Below, piece after piece: positions 56,728 to 64,000 of a stretch of 64,000 nucleotides of DNA. The position numbers and the translations under genes were made by a program. Under the pieces are notes generated by a model. That model saw nothing but the letters and a program-made list of their open reading frames with translations, searched no databases and was not told the DNA's origin. Every line of letters starts with the position of its first letter. The stretch's first letter is position 1. The DNA lies in NCBI RefSeq assembly GCF_023078455.1, contig NZ_CP095740.1, positions 3,584,001-3,648,000 on the forward strand. Direction: 5' to 3'. The DNA is from Luteibacter aegosomatis (GTDB lineage Bacteria > Pseudomonadota > Gammaproteobacteria > Xanthomonadales > Rhodanobacteraceae).

Positions 56728-58368
56728 TCAACGCACCATCACTGGCCCGAGACTGGCCTCCTGCCGTTGCGCCTGAAGCTGCGCCATCTCCTGCATCTGC
56801 TGCTGGTCGAAGGATTGGACCCGCTCGAGGCTCTCCTGCTCGGACGGACGCTGGAGGAGGTCGACATCCGCATAGCCTGTGAGCGCCCCGAACACCTCGA
56901 TCCTGTCGTCCTTGATCTCGAACGTTCCGATCCGGCCCGGCTTGATGCCGCCTTCGTGGCAGGCCGCCGTTATCTGGGCGACGCGATCCTCCTTCGTGTT
57001 TTCGGGCAGCATCCGCTTGATCTCGCGATAGAGCGCGTTTTGTGGATGCTCCGGATCGCTGAATCGCATCGGCTCGGACTCCGGTGGCGCGAGCGAAGGC
57101 TGCCGCTGCACCCGCGGTGCCGGATCGGTCCACTGCGGGTCGATGATCGGCGCCTGCGGCAACTGCTTCAACTCGGCGATAAAGGCCTGGCCGTGAAGCA
57201 GGGAGCGCGTCCGCTCGTCGGGCTGACCCGTAACCTCAAGCCCCTGTGCGCGTTGGAATCGCGCCACCGCTGCTTGCGTGGATATGTCGTAAACGCCGTG
57301 AACCTCGAGGGGCTCGCCTTTCATGTCGGCGATGCCGAGGGCATTGAGGTTCTTCTGCAAGCTGCGGATCAATGCGTCATCGGTGACCGCCAGGCCGGGA
57401 ACAGGTTCAGGCGCAAACGAGCGATACATAGACATGGCCGTATCCGGCTCTTCCTGACGCAGGTAGGGCGCGTCAGGCAGTCCGAAAGACCGACGTTTCG
57501 TTTCGACTGCTTCGCGTACCACCGCCTGTACGCTCGGGTCCGCCCGGCCATTCACCGTGAGTCCGTGATCGCGCTGGAACTTTTCCACGGCCGCTCGGGT
57601 ATTGACTCCGTCGTCGCCGTCAACCGTCAGCGCCCTGTTGTGTTTGTCGGTGTAACCAAGCTCGTTCAAGTTCCGCTGAACTTGCATCAGTTCAGGGGAA
57701 TGGCCCGAATGCGCTACAACATCGAAGTCCGTTTCGATCTGCGCGAGTTGCTCCGCACTTATGGCCCCACTTCGTATATCTCGGATGAGATCTTCGGTAA
57801 GGATGCTAGCCCACTGTCGGCCCGCGACGTACCGTTCATTCTCGCCATTCTTCCCGCCGTTTAGCTTAGCTCCAACCGAAATGGCATCTTTGAATCGGCC
57901 AAGCCTGTTCTCCCTCCAGAACAACAAGGATATTTTCGCTGCATTCTTTGGCTCGGCGGCAGCATCGGGATTGGAAATCAAATCCACGCCAATCAAGCCA
58001 CCATAGACTCGATAGTTGTATCTACCCGTCAGCTGGAAATATCCACGCCCACGGAATTTCCAACCATCCCCCGGCTCGGAATTCTCCAAGCTCGGTCTCC
58101 GCTCATACATGACCGTTGCAATCCTTCGGGGATCGCGGCTATCGATGGCGCTTTGAATTTCCTCAAGAGTGAAACGTTCGATCGCAGAGCTGGCAGCGCT
58201 CAGCAGCCTGTCGACGCTCGCATATCCGAATGACTCGTGCATAACCGAAAATTTTCGTGTTTCGACAGACGCGTTCGCCATAAGATTAGCAAGCTCGACG
58301 GGAGACGTGATGCCGGATTCTATTGCCTCTCTCAGCAAGAAAGCGGCCGATTCATTAAGCCGTGGCAC
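56728..58368 (-). CDS. Putative X-T4SS effector: GH19 muramidase/chitinase-like domain, two PG-binding domains, XVIPCD-like C terminus
   Basis: A 546-residue protein without a signal peptide. Residues 1-200 form a GH19 domain: catalytic-type Glu in ANASVETRKF (E36), second site in SEPGDGWKFRGRGYFQLTGR (about residues 97-116). Two peptidoglycan-binding domains follow (about 223-280 and 328-395: LQKNLNALGIADMKGEPLEV; AAVARFQRAQGLEVTGQPDE). The last ~115 residues (from FSDPEHPQNALYREIKRMLP) fit the XVIPCD secretion domain: ITAACHEGGIKPGRIGTFEI, EVFGAL and a Gln-rich end (QSFDQQQMQEMAQLQAQRQE). X. citri XAC2609 has the same design (GH19-PGB-XVIPCD) and is sent by X-T4SS. Translation starts at GTG 58368 behind TAAGGAG, which also holds the immunity stop. 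It should be made with the candidate immunity gene just upstream (10-base gap). Confidence 0.85.
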   Translation of the reverse strand: MPRLNESAAFLLREAIESGITSPVELANLMANASVETRKFSVMHESFGYASVDRLLSAASSAIERFTLEEIQSAIDSRDPRRIATVMYERRPSLENSEPGDGWKFRGRGYFQLTGRYNYRVYGGLIGVDLISNPDAAAEPKNAAKISLLFWRENRLGRFKDAISVGAKLNGGKNGENERYVAGRQWASILTEDLIRDIRSGAISAEQLAQIETDFDVVAHSGHSPELMQVQRNLNELGYTDKHNRALTVDGDDGVNTRAAVEKFQRDHGLTVNGRADPSVQAVVREAVETKRRSFGLPDAPYLRQEEPDTAMSMYRSFAPEPVPGLAVTDDALIRSLQKNLNALGIADMKGEPLEVHGVYDISTQAAVARFQRAQGLEVTGQPDERTRSLLHGQAFIAELKQLPQAPIIDPQWTDPAPRVQRQPSLAPPESEPMRFSDPEHPQNALYREIKRMLPENTKEDRVAQITAACHEGGIKPGRIGTFEIKDDRIEVFGALTGYADVDLLQRPSEQESLERVQSFDQQQMQEMAQLQAQRQEASLGPVMVR

Positions 58369-58378
58369 GCATCACTCC

Positions 58379-59281
58379 TTATCTACTTTTCGTGCGATGC
58401 TTGCTGATCGTTCCGGCCATCCAGATCGGATCAAGATCCTCCATGGGAATCAGCCCGAAGTCCTCCGGAAAAGAAGCCTCCTCCGTAGTGAAAATCAAAT
58501 AGCCTTCATCATCCGTCTCATTAAAGTGGTACTCGGCTTTCGCCGAAGACACGAGCCACTTGCCACTATTGAGAAAAAACGAGTAGCTGAACCAGCCTGC
58601 AGCAGTGCTGTTGGAATAGTTCTTGAATTTGATCATTCCCGAAGAGAGATCGAGGTTCTCATCCAACTCACGGTATCCGGCACGTTTATTCGTATTATTT
58701 CCATCACAATTGACGGCCCCTCGGCTTCGACCCTTAATCGTCGCATGGTCTTCGATCACGTCAATGACGACGAGTTCGCAAGCGAACTCCGCCTTCCACA
58801 CGTAGTCAGGATCGGATGGCGCTGGCCCTTTGATCTGAGTACGAGTCACCAGGGCTACAGTCTTGCCCCGCCCATCATCGCTATCGACCGCCTGATAGGC
58901 GATGACCACCTGGTCATTACCGATCACAGAACGAACGCTCTCCGGAATATCCCTGCTCGAACTTGCAGGCTTCTCGACTGCCAAAGCGGGTTGACTCAAA
59001 GATAGCCCTAGCGCCGCCGCCATTGCGATACGTGTTGGATTCATATCGTTGTACTCATGGATTCCATTTCCGGATAACCGGGTTATCTGTTCAAGTCTCG
59101 GTTTACGTTTTGGCTCGACAGGAGCAGTTTGGCGCGGCCGTGGCCCGAGTTCCCGTTCGGTCCTCTCGTTGATGACCGCCAAGTCCCGCAGAAGCTGGAG
59201 TTCATGCAGCGGATCCGGCCGCGACAGCTTGTGTACGGGTTGAAGCGATGAGGCTGGCGTGTCGTCGTCTTCCGTATTCAT
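58379..59281 (-). CDS. Candidate X-T4SS immunity protein 1 (paralogue of 59497-60393)
   Basis: A 300-residue protein. Residues 1-60 are hydrophilic and nearly identical to the paralogue (MNTEDDDTPASSLQPVHKLS, RPDPLHELQLLRDLAVINER). Residues 80-102 (MNPTRIAMAAALGLSLSQPA) look exactly like a Sec signal peptide, and the rest is a beta-rich domain (VIAYQAVDSDDGRGKTVALV, CELVVIDVI, GWFSYSFFLNSGKWLVSSAK). The structure, periplasmic targeting and position 10 bases before the GH19 effector fit a type IV immunity protein (X-Tfi), as XAC2610 is for XAC2609. MNTED has a Shine-Dalgarno (AGAAGG); M80 is an alternative. Base composition is less GC-rich than the flanks, suggesting transfer. Function is inferred from the neighbour. 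Confidence 0.68.
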   Translation of the reverse strand: MNTEDDDTPASSLQPVHKLSRPDPLHELQLLRDLAVINERTERELGPRPRQTAPVEPKRKPRLEQITRLSGNGIHEYNDMNPTRIAMAAALGLSLSQPALAVEKPASSSRDIPESVRSVIGNDQVVIAYQAVDSDDGRGKTVALVTRTQIKGPAPSDPDYVWKAEFACELVVIDVIEDHATIKGRSRGAVNCDGNNTNKRAGYRELDENLDLSSGMIKFKNYSNSTAAGWFSYSFFLNSGKWLVSSAKAEYHFNETDDEGYLIFTTEEASFPEDFGLIPMEDLDPIWMAGTISKHRTKSR

Positions 59282-59289
59282 GTTGCCTT

Positions 59290-59490
59290 CTTTTATTTTC
59301 TTCAGTCTTCGATGAGCAGGCGAAGACCTTGGGGCTGGTCGCTTCATCCTGGGTTTCGGAGACGTTGCTTCGACGCCATGACGAGCCCGGGGATCGCTAG
59401 CTTCGGCCTTAGACGCTTAGTGAAGAAGTCATCCTTTTATTAACGGATCCTCGAAATTTCACCGGATGACGCGACAGGCGAGTCGTCCCA
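59290..59490 (-). pseudogene. Decayed copy of the virD4 3' end
   Basis: This 200-base stretch between the two immunity genes aligns with the end of virD4 (60415 to about 60600). Shared phrases on the plus strand include TCTTCAGTCTTC, GCGAAGACCTTGGGG, TCATCCTGGGTTTCGG, CCATGACGAGCCC and GTGAAGAAG, plus CACCGGATG. In-frame stops and indels break it, though a piece RHPVKFRG corresponds to HPVRCRK in VirD4 and the end MKRPAPRSSPAHRRL to MKAISPQGLRRL. It therefore records a tandem duplication of [virD4 tail + immunity gene], after which the left-hand VirD4 tail decayed. Boundaries are approximate. Confidence 0.82.
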
Positions 59491-59496
59491 ACGTCC

Positions 59497-60393
59497 TTAC
59501 CAATCAATCGACTTGTTTCGCGCAAGGGCGTCATGGATATCGTCAGGGTCGAAGCCATCCATGGGCATATACTTGAAATCCCTCGGATAAGATGCCTTTT
59601 CGCGGGCAACGACAACTTCGTCCGCCTCCGCCGAGGCGGCATGATCCACATAATAGGAAACTGCCCCGCTCGCGTGCCACGATCCCCGGCTCGATTTGAA
59701 TGAGTAGCTGTAGGATCCGCCTCGGATATTGTCGTTCAGAAATGTCACACTCGTCGGCGACACCTCCAGTTGATCGTTGAGCTCAAGCTCAGCAGCCACC
59801 CTGTTGATATGGTTGTACTCGCAATCGACGACCTTTCCATTTCGCCCGACGGCAACCAGCTTCCCGTCCTTCGATTCGAACAATGCGAGTTCGCACGCGT
59901 ACTCGACGTCCCACTCGCTCTCTGCTTTCGCGGGATCCGGCCCCCTGGTCTGCCACCGGGTCACCAGGGCGACAAGCTGGTCACCCTCATCGTTCGTCTT
60001 GACGCTTCGATACGCGAGCACTTGCCGACCTGGTTCGACAAGGGAACGTATCGCGGCAGGGACGCTCTTCTCGGCAGCCAACGCCGTCTCGGATGCCATG
60101 ACCGATGGAGTGGATGACAAGCCAAGCGCTGCAGCCATGGCCATGTTCAAGGGATTCATATCGCTGTGCTCCTCTGGCATGAGCGTCATTCGACGCGAAC
60201 GTTCGATATTCGGTTTACGCTTGGGTTCAACGAGCACTGCCTGCCGGGACCTTGGCCCGAACTCTCGCTCGGTCCGCTCATTGATGATCGCCAAGTCCCG
60301 CAGAAGCTGGAGGTCATGCAACGGGTCAGGCCGAGACAACTTATGGACGGCTTGAAGCGATGAGGCTGGAGTGTCGTCGTCTTCGGTATTCAT
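59497..60393 (-). CDS. Candidate X-T4SS immunity protein 2 (paralogue)
   Basis: A 298-residue protein, paralogue of 58379-59281: about 52 of the first 60 residues are identical, while the remaining domain is clearly diverged. Residues 79-103 (MNPLNMAMAAALGLSSTPSV) again look like a Sec signal peptide; the rest includes RQVLAYRSVKTNDEGDQLVA, YACELALFE and GGSYSYSFKSSRGSWHASGA. A strong internal ribosome-binding site (AGAGGAG, 9 bases before the ATG at 60159) would directly yield the exported form; the MNTED start also has one (GGAAGG). It lies 21 bases after virD4. It may protect against another effector or be a spare copy; cognate toxin not known. Confidence 0.68.
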   Translation of the reverse strand: MNTEDDDTPASSLQAVHKLSRPDPLHDLQLLRDLAIINERTEREFGPRSRQAVLVEPKRKPNIERSRRMTLMPEEHSDMNPLNMAMAAALGLSSTPSVMASETALAAEKSVPAAIRSLVEPGRQVLAYRSVKTNDEGDQLVALVTRWQTRGPDPAKAESEWDVEYACELALFESKDGKLVAVGRNGKVVDCEYNHINRVAAELELNDQLEVSPTSVTFLNDNIRGGSYSYSFKSSRGSWHASGAVSYYVDHAASAEADEVVVAREKASYPRDFKYMPMDGFDPDDIHDALARNKSIDW

Positions 60394-60414
60394 GTCGCCT
60401 TCCTTTGGCTTTCT

Positions 60415-62133
60415 TCAGTCTTCAGTGAGCCGTCGAAGACCTTGGGGGCTGATCGCTTTCATCCTGGGTTTCGGCGACGTGTTTTGCGTCGAACCCATGA
60501 CGAGCCCCGGAATCGCCACCTTCGGCCTCAGCCGCCTGGTGAAGAAGCCGTCCTTGTAGTAGCGGATCTTTCGGCATCGGACCGGATGCGGCAGACCTTC
60601 GTAGAGAAACACTTCGTCGTCGGCCCCCATGGCCTTCAACTCCTGGGGAAGCATCAGGGCGCGCCGTTCTTCGCTTTCGGTGCGGCTGATGTCCCGCCCG
60701 CGGGTGACGCTCTCCCTGCGTAACGTGGTGTAGCCGAGCATCTCGGAGTAGTCGTTGGCGTCCTGCTGTTCGCGAGGCGCGTAGATGATCTGGAGGGCGT
60801 GGTTGGTTATCAACGTACGGGCTTCGTCACGGCCATACGTGGCGTCGAGCTGGGCCATGCTCTGGATGATGGGAAGCAGGCGAAGGTTGTAGCCGGCCAT
60901 ATAGCTGACCGCGGTCGCGATGATGTCCACGCGGCCGATGCTCGTGAATTCGTCCATCAGGAGCAGGCACTGGTGCTTCAGCTCCGGGTTCGTGCCCGGC
61001 ATCTCCCTCGTATTGACGTTGATGAGCTGACTGAAGAACAGGTTCACGAGAACGCGGCTCTCGGCGAGCTTGTTCGGCAGGATGCCGATGTAGATCGTCA
61101 TCTTCTTCTTTCGAACGTCCCTGAGATCGAAGTCGTTACCACTGGTGGCCGCGTCGAGCACCGGATTGATGAAAGCGTTCAATGGCTCCTTGAAGCTGCC
61201 CAGGATGGAGTTGAAGGTCTCCTCCGCCTGCGAGGTCAGGTTGGCGAAAGCCGTCTTGGCATGACTGCTCAGGTATCCCTCCTCGGCCAGTTCAAGAAGA
61301 TATGGCTTCAGGTCACCGCCATTGCCGGAAGACAGGCGATAGATCTGGCCGAGCGTCGGCGTTTCCCCACCGCGCTCGAACAAGTAGAGCGCAAAGGCCA
61401 TGAAGGCGTTGCGCGACTGGCTCACCCAGAACGTCTGGTCGCCCGAGCCATCGGGCCAGAGCATGGCGGCAATGGCCTGGAGATCGGAGATACGGAAATC
61501 CGGATCGTTCGACACGTAGCTCAGCGGATTCCAGCGTTGCGTCCGGCGGTCTTCGGCAAACGGGTTGAACAGATAGATCTCCTGGCCCTGGCTGGCCCGC
61601 CAGCCGCTGGTCAGTTCGAAGTTCTCCTGTTTGATGTCGAGGACGACCATCGAATCGTCGTAAGTGAGCAGGTTGGGAATGACCACGCCCACGCCTTTGC
61701 CCGACCGCGTGGGTGCCGCAAGGATGACGAATTGCTGGCCGGGCATACGGATCAGGCGTCGGCCCATTTTTCCGATGACGATGCCTTGTGGCGACGGCGC
61801 GAAGAGGCCTGCCTTGCGCAGGTCCGAGGGTTTGGCGAAGCGCGCGTCTCCGTGCGTGGACCGGGGCTTCCCACGTCGATGGAGGCCCATGAGCAGACCG
61901 ACCAGCGCCAAGCTGGGAACACCGATGCCGATGCCGCCCGCGGCATGGATACGCCACGCGAAGGGCGCGTAGGCAGGCTGATCGGCCACCTGGAAGTAGC
62001 GCCACCACGTATTCCACGAAGGGCTGTGCTGGAAGCCGAGCAGAAAATGAGTGAGATACGCCGATCCGTAAAGCGCGGCCACGAGGGCCACCACGCACGC
62101 CGTCATCCCGACGGCGATCTTTCCAAGAGGCAT
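60415..62133 (-). CDS. virD4: Type IV secretion coupling protein VirD4
   Basis: VirD4 is the inner-membrane ATPase that recruits T4SS substrates, in X-T4SS by binding the XVIPCD domain. The 572-residue protein has two N-terminal membrane segments (MPLGKIAVGMTACVVALVAA; GIGIGVPSLALVGLLMGLH), Walker A APTRSGKG (residues 140-147), Walker B QCLLLMDEFTSIGRVDIIA, and typical VirD4/TraG phrases (WNPLSYVSNDPDFRISDLQA, LLPIIQSMAQLDATYGRDEA). The ATG at 62133 starts right before the first helix; the upstream open frame is not membrane-like. None of virB1-virB11 lies within the visible region; the apparatus must be outside the window or absent. Followed by the immunity and effector genes, in one direction. 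Confidence 0.93.
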   Translation of the reverse strand: MPLGKIAVGMTACVVALVAALYGSAYLTHFLLGFQHSPSWNTWWRYFQVADQPAYAPFAWRIHAAGGIGIGVPSLALVGLLMGLHRRGKPRSTHGDARFAKPSDLRKAGLFAPSPQGIVIGKMGRRLIRMPGQQFVILAAPTRSGKGVGVVIPNLLTYDDSMVVLDIKQENFELTSGWRASQGQEIYLFNPFAEDRRTQRWNPLSYVSNDPDFRISDLQAIAAMLWPDGSGDQTFWVSQSRNAFMAFALYLFERGGETPTLGQIYRLSSGNGGDLKPYLLELAEEGYLSSHAKTAFANLTSQAEETFNSILGSFKEPLNAFINPVLDAATSGNDFDLRDVRKKKMTIYIGILPNKLAESRVLVNLFFSQLINVNTREMPGTNPELKHQCLLLMDEFTSIGRVDIIATAVSYMAGYNLRLLPIIQSMAQLDATYGRDEARTLITNHALQIIYAPREQQDANDYSEMLGYTTLRRESVTRGRDISRTESEERRALMLPQELKAMGADDEVFLYEGLPHPVRCRKIRYYKDGFFTRRLRPKVAIPGLVMGSTQNTSPKPRMKAISPQGLRRLTED

Positions 62134-62289
62134 GCAACGAACGTCCTGTCGAACCACAACGATGACGTCATGTTTTGGCTTTCGACGCTCGCTTTGCAAA
62201 CCGGCGTGAGCGGATTCGGCATAGGTGACGGGCTGATTCGGGGTTCGTCGATGTGCTTGCGACGTTGGGCGCGGCTCGATGTTTACGAA

Positions 62290-62304
62290 ACAACTCAAAG
62301 TTGT
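62290..62304. promoter_or_regulatory. Candidate operator upstream of virD4
   Basis: ACAACT-CAA-AGTTGT, a perfect dyad with a 3-base centre, 157 bases upstream of the virD4 ATG in an AT-rich setting. It could be a dimeric regulator site controlling the secretion genes. No regulator gene is nearby. Confidence 0.35.
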
Positions 62305-62332
62305 CTCAAATGAGGGGTGTGCGCTTCGCAGG

Positions 62333-62370
62333 ATTCGCCGATACGATCGGCTCCCACCCTTCGGTAGCAG
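62333..62370. repeat. REP-like element, class B, left half
   Basis: ATTCGCCGATACGATCGGCT followed by CCCACCCTTCGGTAGC is the full left arm of a class B hairpin. The expected right arm is replaced by GCGTCGGCTGATACGGATAT, a weak remnant. It shows that the repeat family has entered this accessory region too. Confidence 0.85.
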
Positions 62371-62560
62371 GCGTCGGCTGATACGGATATCAGGCGACTA
62401 CATACAACACGGACGTGTTTTGGTAGTTTCGTGTCGTTGCCTGCGCCGTGTGTCGAATGCGCTGCACAGGCAACCATCGCTCGATGCGGTGAGAAGCGCG
62501 GGCCAGGGGTGTTGACGCACCACGAGGCCCGCTGACCACAATCAATGAAAGAGATTGATC

Positions 62561-62662
62561 ATGGCCGAGCCGAAGTCTAAGGCATTACCCCGCTTGCCGC
62601 TTCCCCGCGGCGACACCCTCAACGGTTACCGGGCCGTCTGGCGTTATTCCAGACACGGTTGA
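62561..62662 (+). CDS. Very small ORF, 33 codons (uncertain)
   Basis: An ATG with AAAGAGA upstream opens a 33-codon frame (MAEPKSKALPRLPLPRGDTL then NGYRAVWRYSRHG). It has a basic, Pro-rich composition and an aromatic end. It could be a small peptide gene or chance. No homology recognised. Confidence 0.25.
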   Translation: MAEPKSKALPRLPLPRGDTLNGYRAVWRYSRHG

Positions 62663-62881
62663 CGAACCGCGGCGCCCGCCGTTCGGGCTTGAGATGTTTC
62701 TTGCCGTTCTTACCCGGCGTGGTCACGTGCGCCTGTAAGACACGGTAGGGCGTCGCCTGCTTCCTCGATCAACGCGCTCCGGCGCCCGGTCACGGGCGGG
62801 CCGGTGAGATCTCATGGCCTTGGGCGATGTGTTTCATCGCGGCACGTCGTTGGTGGCGTGCCGCACCTTGGAGGAGTTTCT

Positions 62882-63121
62882 ATGGATGAGTGTTTGACGT
62901 TCGATCCGGATGCGACGGTGGATGAGCTGTTGAACCGCGCGGCGGAATGGTTGCAGTACGCGCGTGGGGTGACCGATCTGTTGGTGGAATCGATCCAGGA
63001 GACGGAATTGCCGGATCGGCAGCGGATGGCGTTGGCCTTGGGTGCGGTCAGTACGTTGACGGCGATGGGTACGCGGTGTGCGATGCGGGCGCATGGGCGG
63101 ATGCAGTGGGACAAGGCGTAG
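62882..63121 (+). CDS. Small DUF3077/DUF6124-like protein
   Basis: A 79-residue protein (MDECLTFDPDATVDELLNRA, AEWLQYARGVTDLLVESIQ) with an acidic helical start and a hydrophobic middle (MALALGAVSTLTAMGTRCAM). Small stand-alone proteins of this kind occur in Pseudomonas under the DUF3077/DUF6124 names; function unknown. The start ATG at 62882 is preceded by GGAGGAGTTTCT, a strong ribosome-binding site, making the gene credible. The region upstream from 62663 contains no recognised gene. Confidence 0.6.
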   Translation: MDECLTFDPDATVDELLNRAAEWLQYARGVTDLLVESIQETELPDRQRMALALGAVSTLTAMGTRCAMRAHGRMQWDKA

Positions 63122-63160
63122 GTGGGCATGTCGCTTGCCCGCATGCACCGCGCTGGGCTC

Positions 63161-63235
63161 CTGCGTGCGCAGGAACGACGGGCTACAAGAATGACAGTGG
63201 CGTATAACCCCCTCACGTCGTTCCTGCGCACGCAG
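63161..63235. repeat. Perfect 20-base inverted repeat beside the IS110 gene
   Basis: Arms 63161-63180 (CTGCGTGCGCAGGAACGACG) and 63216-63235 are exact complements with a 35-base spacer. The arm contains the CTGCGTGCGCAGG palindrome related to the class C element at 27564. It lies just downstream of the transposase stop and could be part of the insertion sequence end or its target. Confidence 0.7.
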
Positions 63236-63253
63236 ATACCGTGTCTTGACGGC

Positions 63254-64000
63254 CTAGGCAAGGGCGATCTGAGGGTCAAAATCACGCCCGGATCGCACAA
63301 CGCCCCAAGCGATGTGCAGCAGCTTACGCATGCCGGCGACCATGGCGACGCGGTGTGGCTTGCCGCGCTCCCGTAGACGCTGGATGAAGGCTCGGATGGC
63401 GGGGTTATGAGTCATCGCGGTCAGCGTGGACATGTATAGCTTGGCCCGGACCAGCGCCGAGCCAAGCTTGGCGATCGCCCGTGAGCCCTTCCATTGCCCG
63501 GATTCGCGAATAAACGAGTTCAGGCCGGTGAAGGCCGTGAGCTTGCCCGGATCGTCGAAGCGCCTGAGGTCACCCACGCTGGCCAGCAAGACGGCACTGA
63601 CGGCTGGACCGATGCCCGGGATGCTCTCCAGCAACCGACGGTCACCTTTCATGTCCGGGTCCGAATCGATGTGGTCGTCGATCATCCGGCGCAACTGGGC
63701 GATCTGCTCTTCGATGCCGGACAGGACGCGCTCGATAGAGGCCAGCACGTCAGACGCGGTCGTCGCCTCGCGACGATTTTCTTCCATGACCTTCATCTGC
63801 AACAGGTCATCCAGACGCATCACCAGGGCACGCAGGCGACGCTGGGAGGGCTTGGGCGGGATCCAGGGTTGCAGATCCGTCTGCGCGGCGGCGAAACGCG
63901 CGATCAGCTTGGCGTCCGTGCGATCGCTTTTGGCTCGCAGCAGCTCGCTCTTGGCGAAATGGGCGATCCGTGACGGGTTGATCACGTAGACGGTGACGCC
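63254..64000 (-). mobile_element. IS110-family transposase, partial (cut by window edge)
   Basis: The visible 249 codons are the C-terminal three-quarters of an IS110-type transposase, starting before INPSRIAHFAKSELLRAKSD (residues of the DEDD/RuvC-like domain including SDRTDAKLIARF) and continuing into the Tnp20 domain ESIPGIGPAVSAVLLASVGD, FTGLNSFIRESGQW, then RGKPHRVAMVAGMRKLLHI. The frame is intact to the window end. IS110 elements have no classical terminal repeats and, in characterised members, are guided by a bridge RNA in a flanking non-coding region; if it is present here it should be 5' of the gene, outside the window. Recombinase activity cannot be judged from this fragment. Confidence 0.93.

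Larger units (their letters stand above)
62134..62560. other. Intergenic region upstream of virD4
   Basis: About 430 bases without a convincing gene. It contains the palindrome at 62290-62304, a half class B REP at 62333-62370, and an AT-rich stretch (around 62390-62440) compared with its surroundings. It probably holds the virD4 promoter. No RNA gene was recognised. Confidence 0.6.

Noticed and set aside
56728..62133. A complete X-T4SS locus in the window
   Set aside because: Only virD4 and effector/immunity genes are visible; no virB3, virB4, virB6, virB8-virB11 homologues could be found on either strand.

Overview
The window is high-GC gammaproteobacterial chromosome from the Xanthomonadales. 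Its gene content and style best fit Rhodanobacteraceae (Luteibacter/Dyella-like): aroK-aroB beside hemE, a split tldD/darP/pmbA set, SCO/PCuAC copper genes, DUF3106 and DUF2069 proteins, and a Xanthomonadales-type T4SS effector. This placement is inferred from gene families; no 16S or tRNA gene was seen.

From 0 to 32 kb the content is mostly housekeeping. It starts with the end of a bacteriophytochrome and bpt. A tight minus operon pdxH-yjbQ-btuF-like follows, then aroK-aroB, WGR-hemE, a minus cell-envelope operon (TPR membrane protein, epimerase, PBP1b, TPR lipoprotein) and purT. After these come a secreted transglutaminase, the copper pair SCO/PCuAC, yihY-tlpA-acyP, wrbA, an acyl-CoA dehydrogenase, two secreted proteases (S8 and M4), sufT, a sigma factor operon, a nitroreductase, a Xni-like nuclease and a Nudix hydrolase.

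From 32 to 46 kb lie dnaE, accA, tilS, xseB-ispA, pmbA and darP. The usual dnaE-accA neighbourhood is interrupted by two opposite-strand tandem paralogues encoding secreted, carbohydrate-binding-module-like proteins. A NYN/LOTUS-type gene sits between accA and tilS.

From 46 to 57 kb an epoxide hydrolase converges on a 2387-residue secreted polysaccharidase that combines GH2, Ig-like repeats, three F5/8C domains, an Lcl/DUF1566 domain and a C-terminal GH64 beta-1,3-glucanase. tldD follows.

From 56.7 to 64 kb is an accessory region related to interbacterial killing. It holds virD4 (T4SS coupling protein), two paralogous candidate immunity proteins, and a GH19/peptidoglycan-binding effector with a C-terminal XVIPCD-like secretion domain. 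Between the two immunity genes is a decayed copy of the virD4 3' end, which shows that a [virD4 tail + immunity gene] unit was tandemly duplicated. The region ends in small ORFs and a partial IS110-family transposase. The virB genes are not in the window.

About nine REP-like hairpins occupy intergenic sites. They fall into two sister classes with a common core but different outer stems, and five lie between convergent genes.
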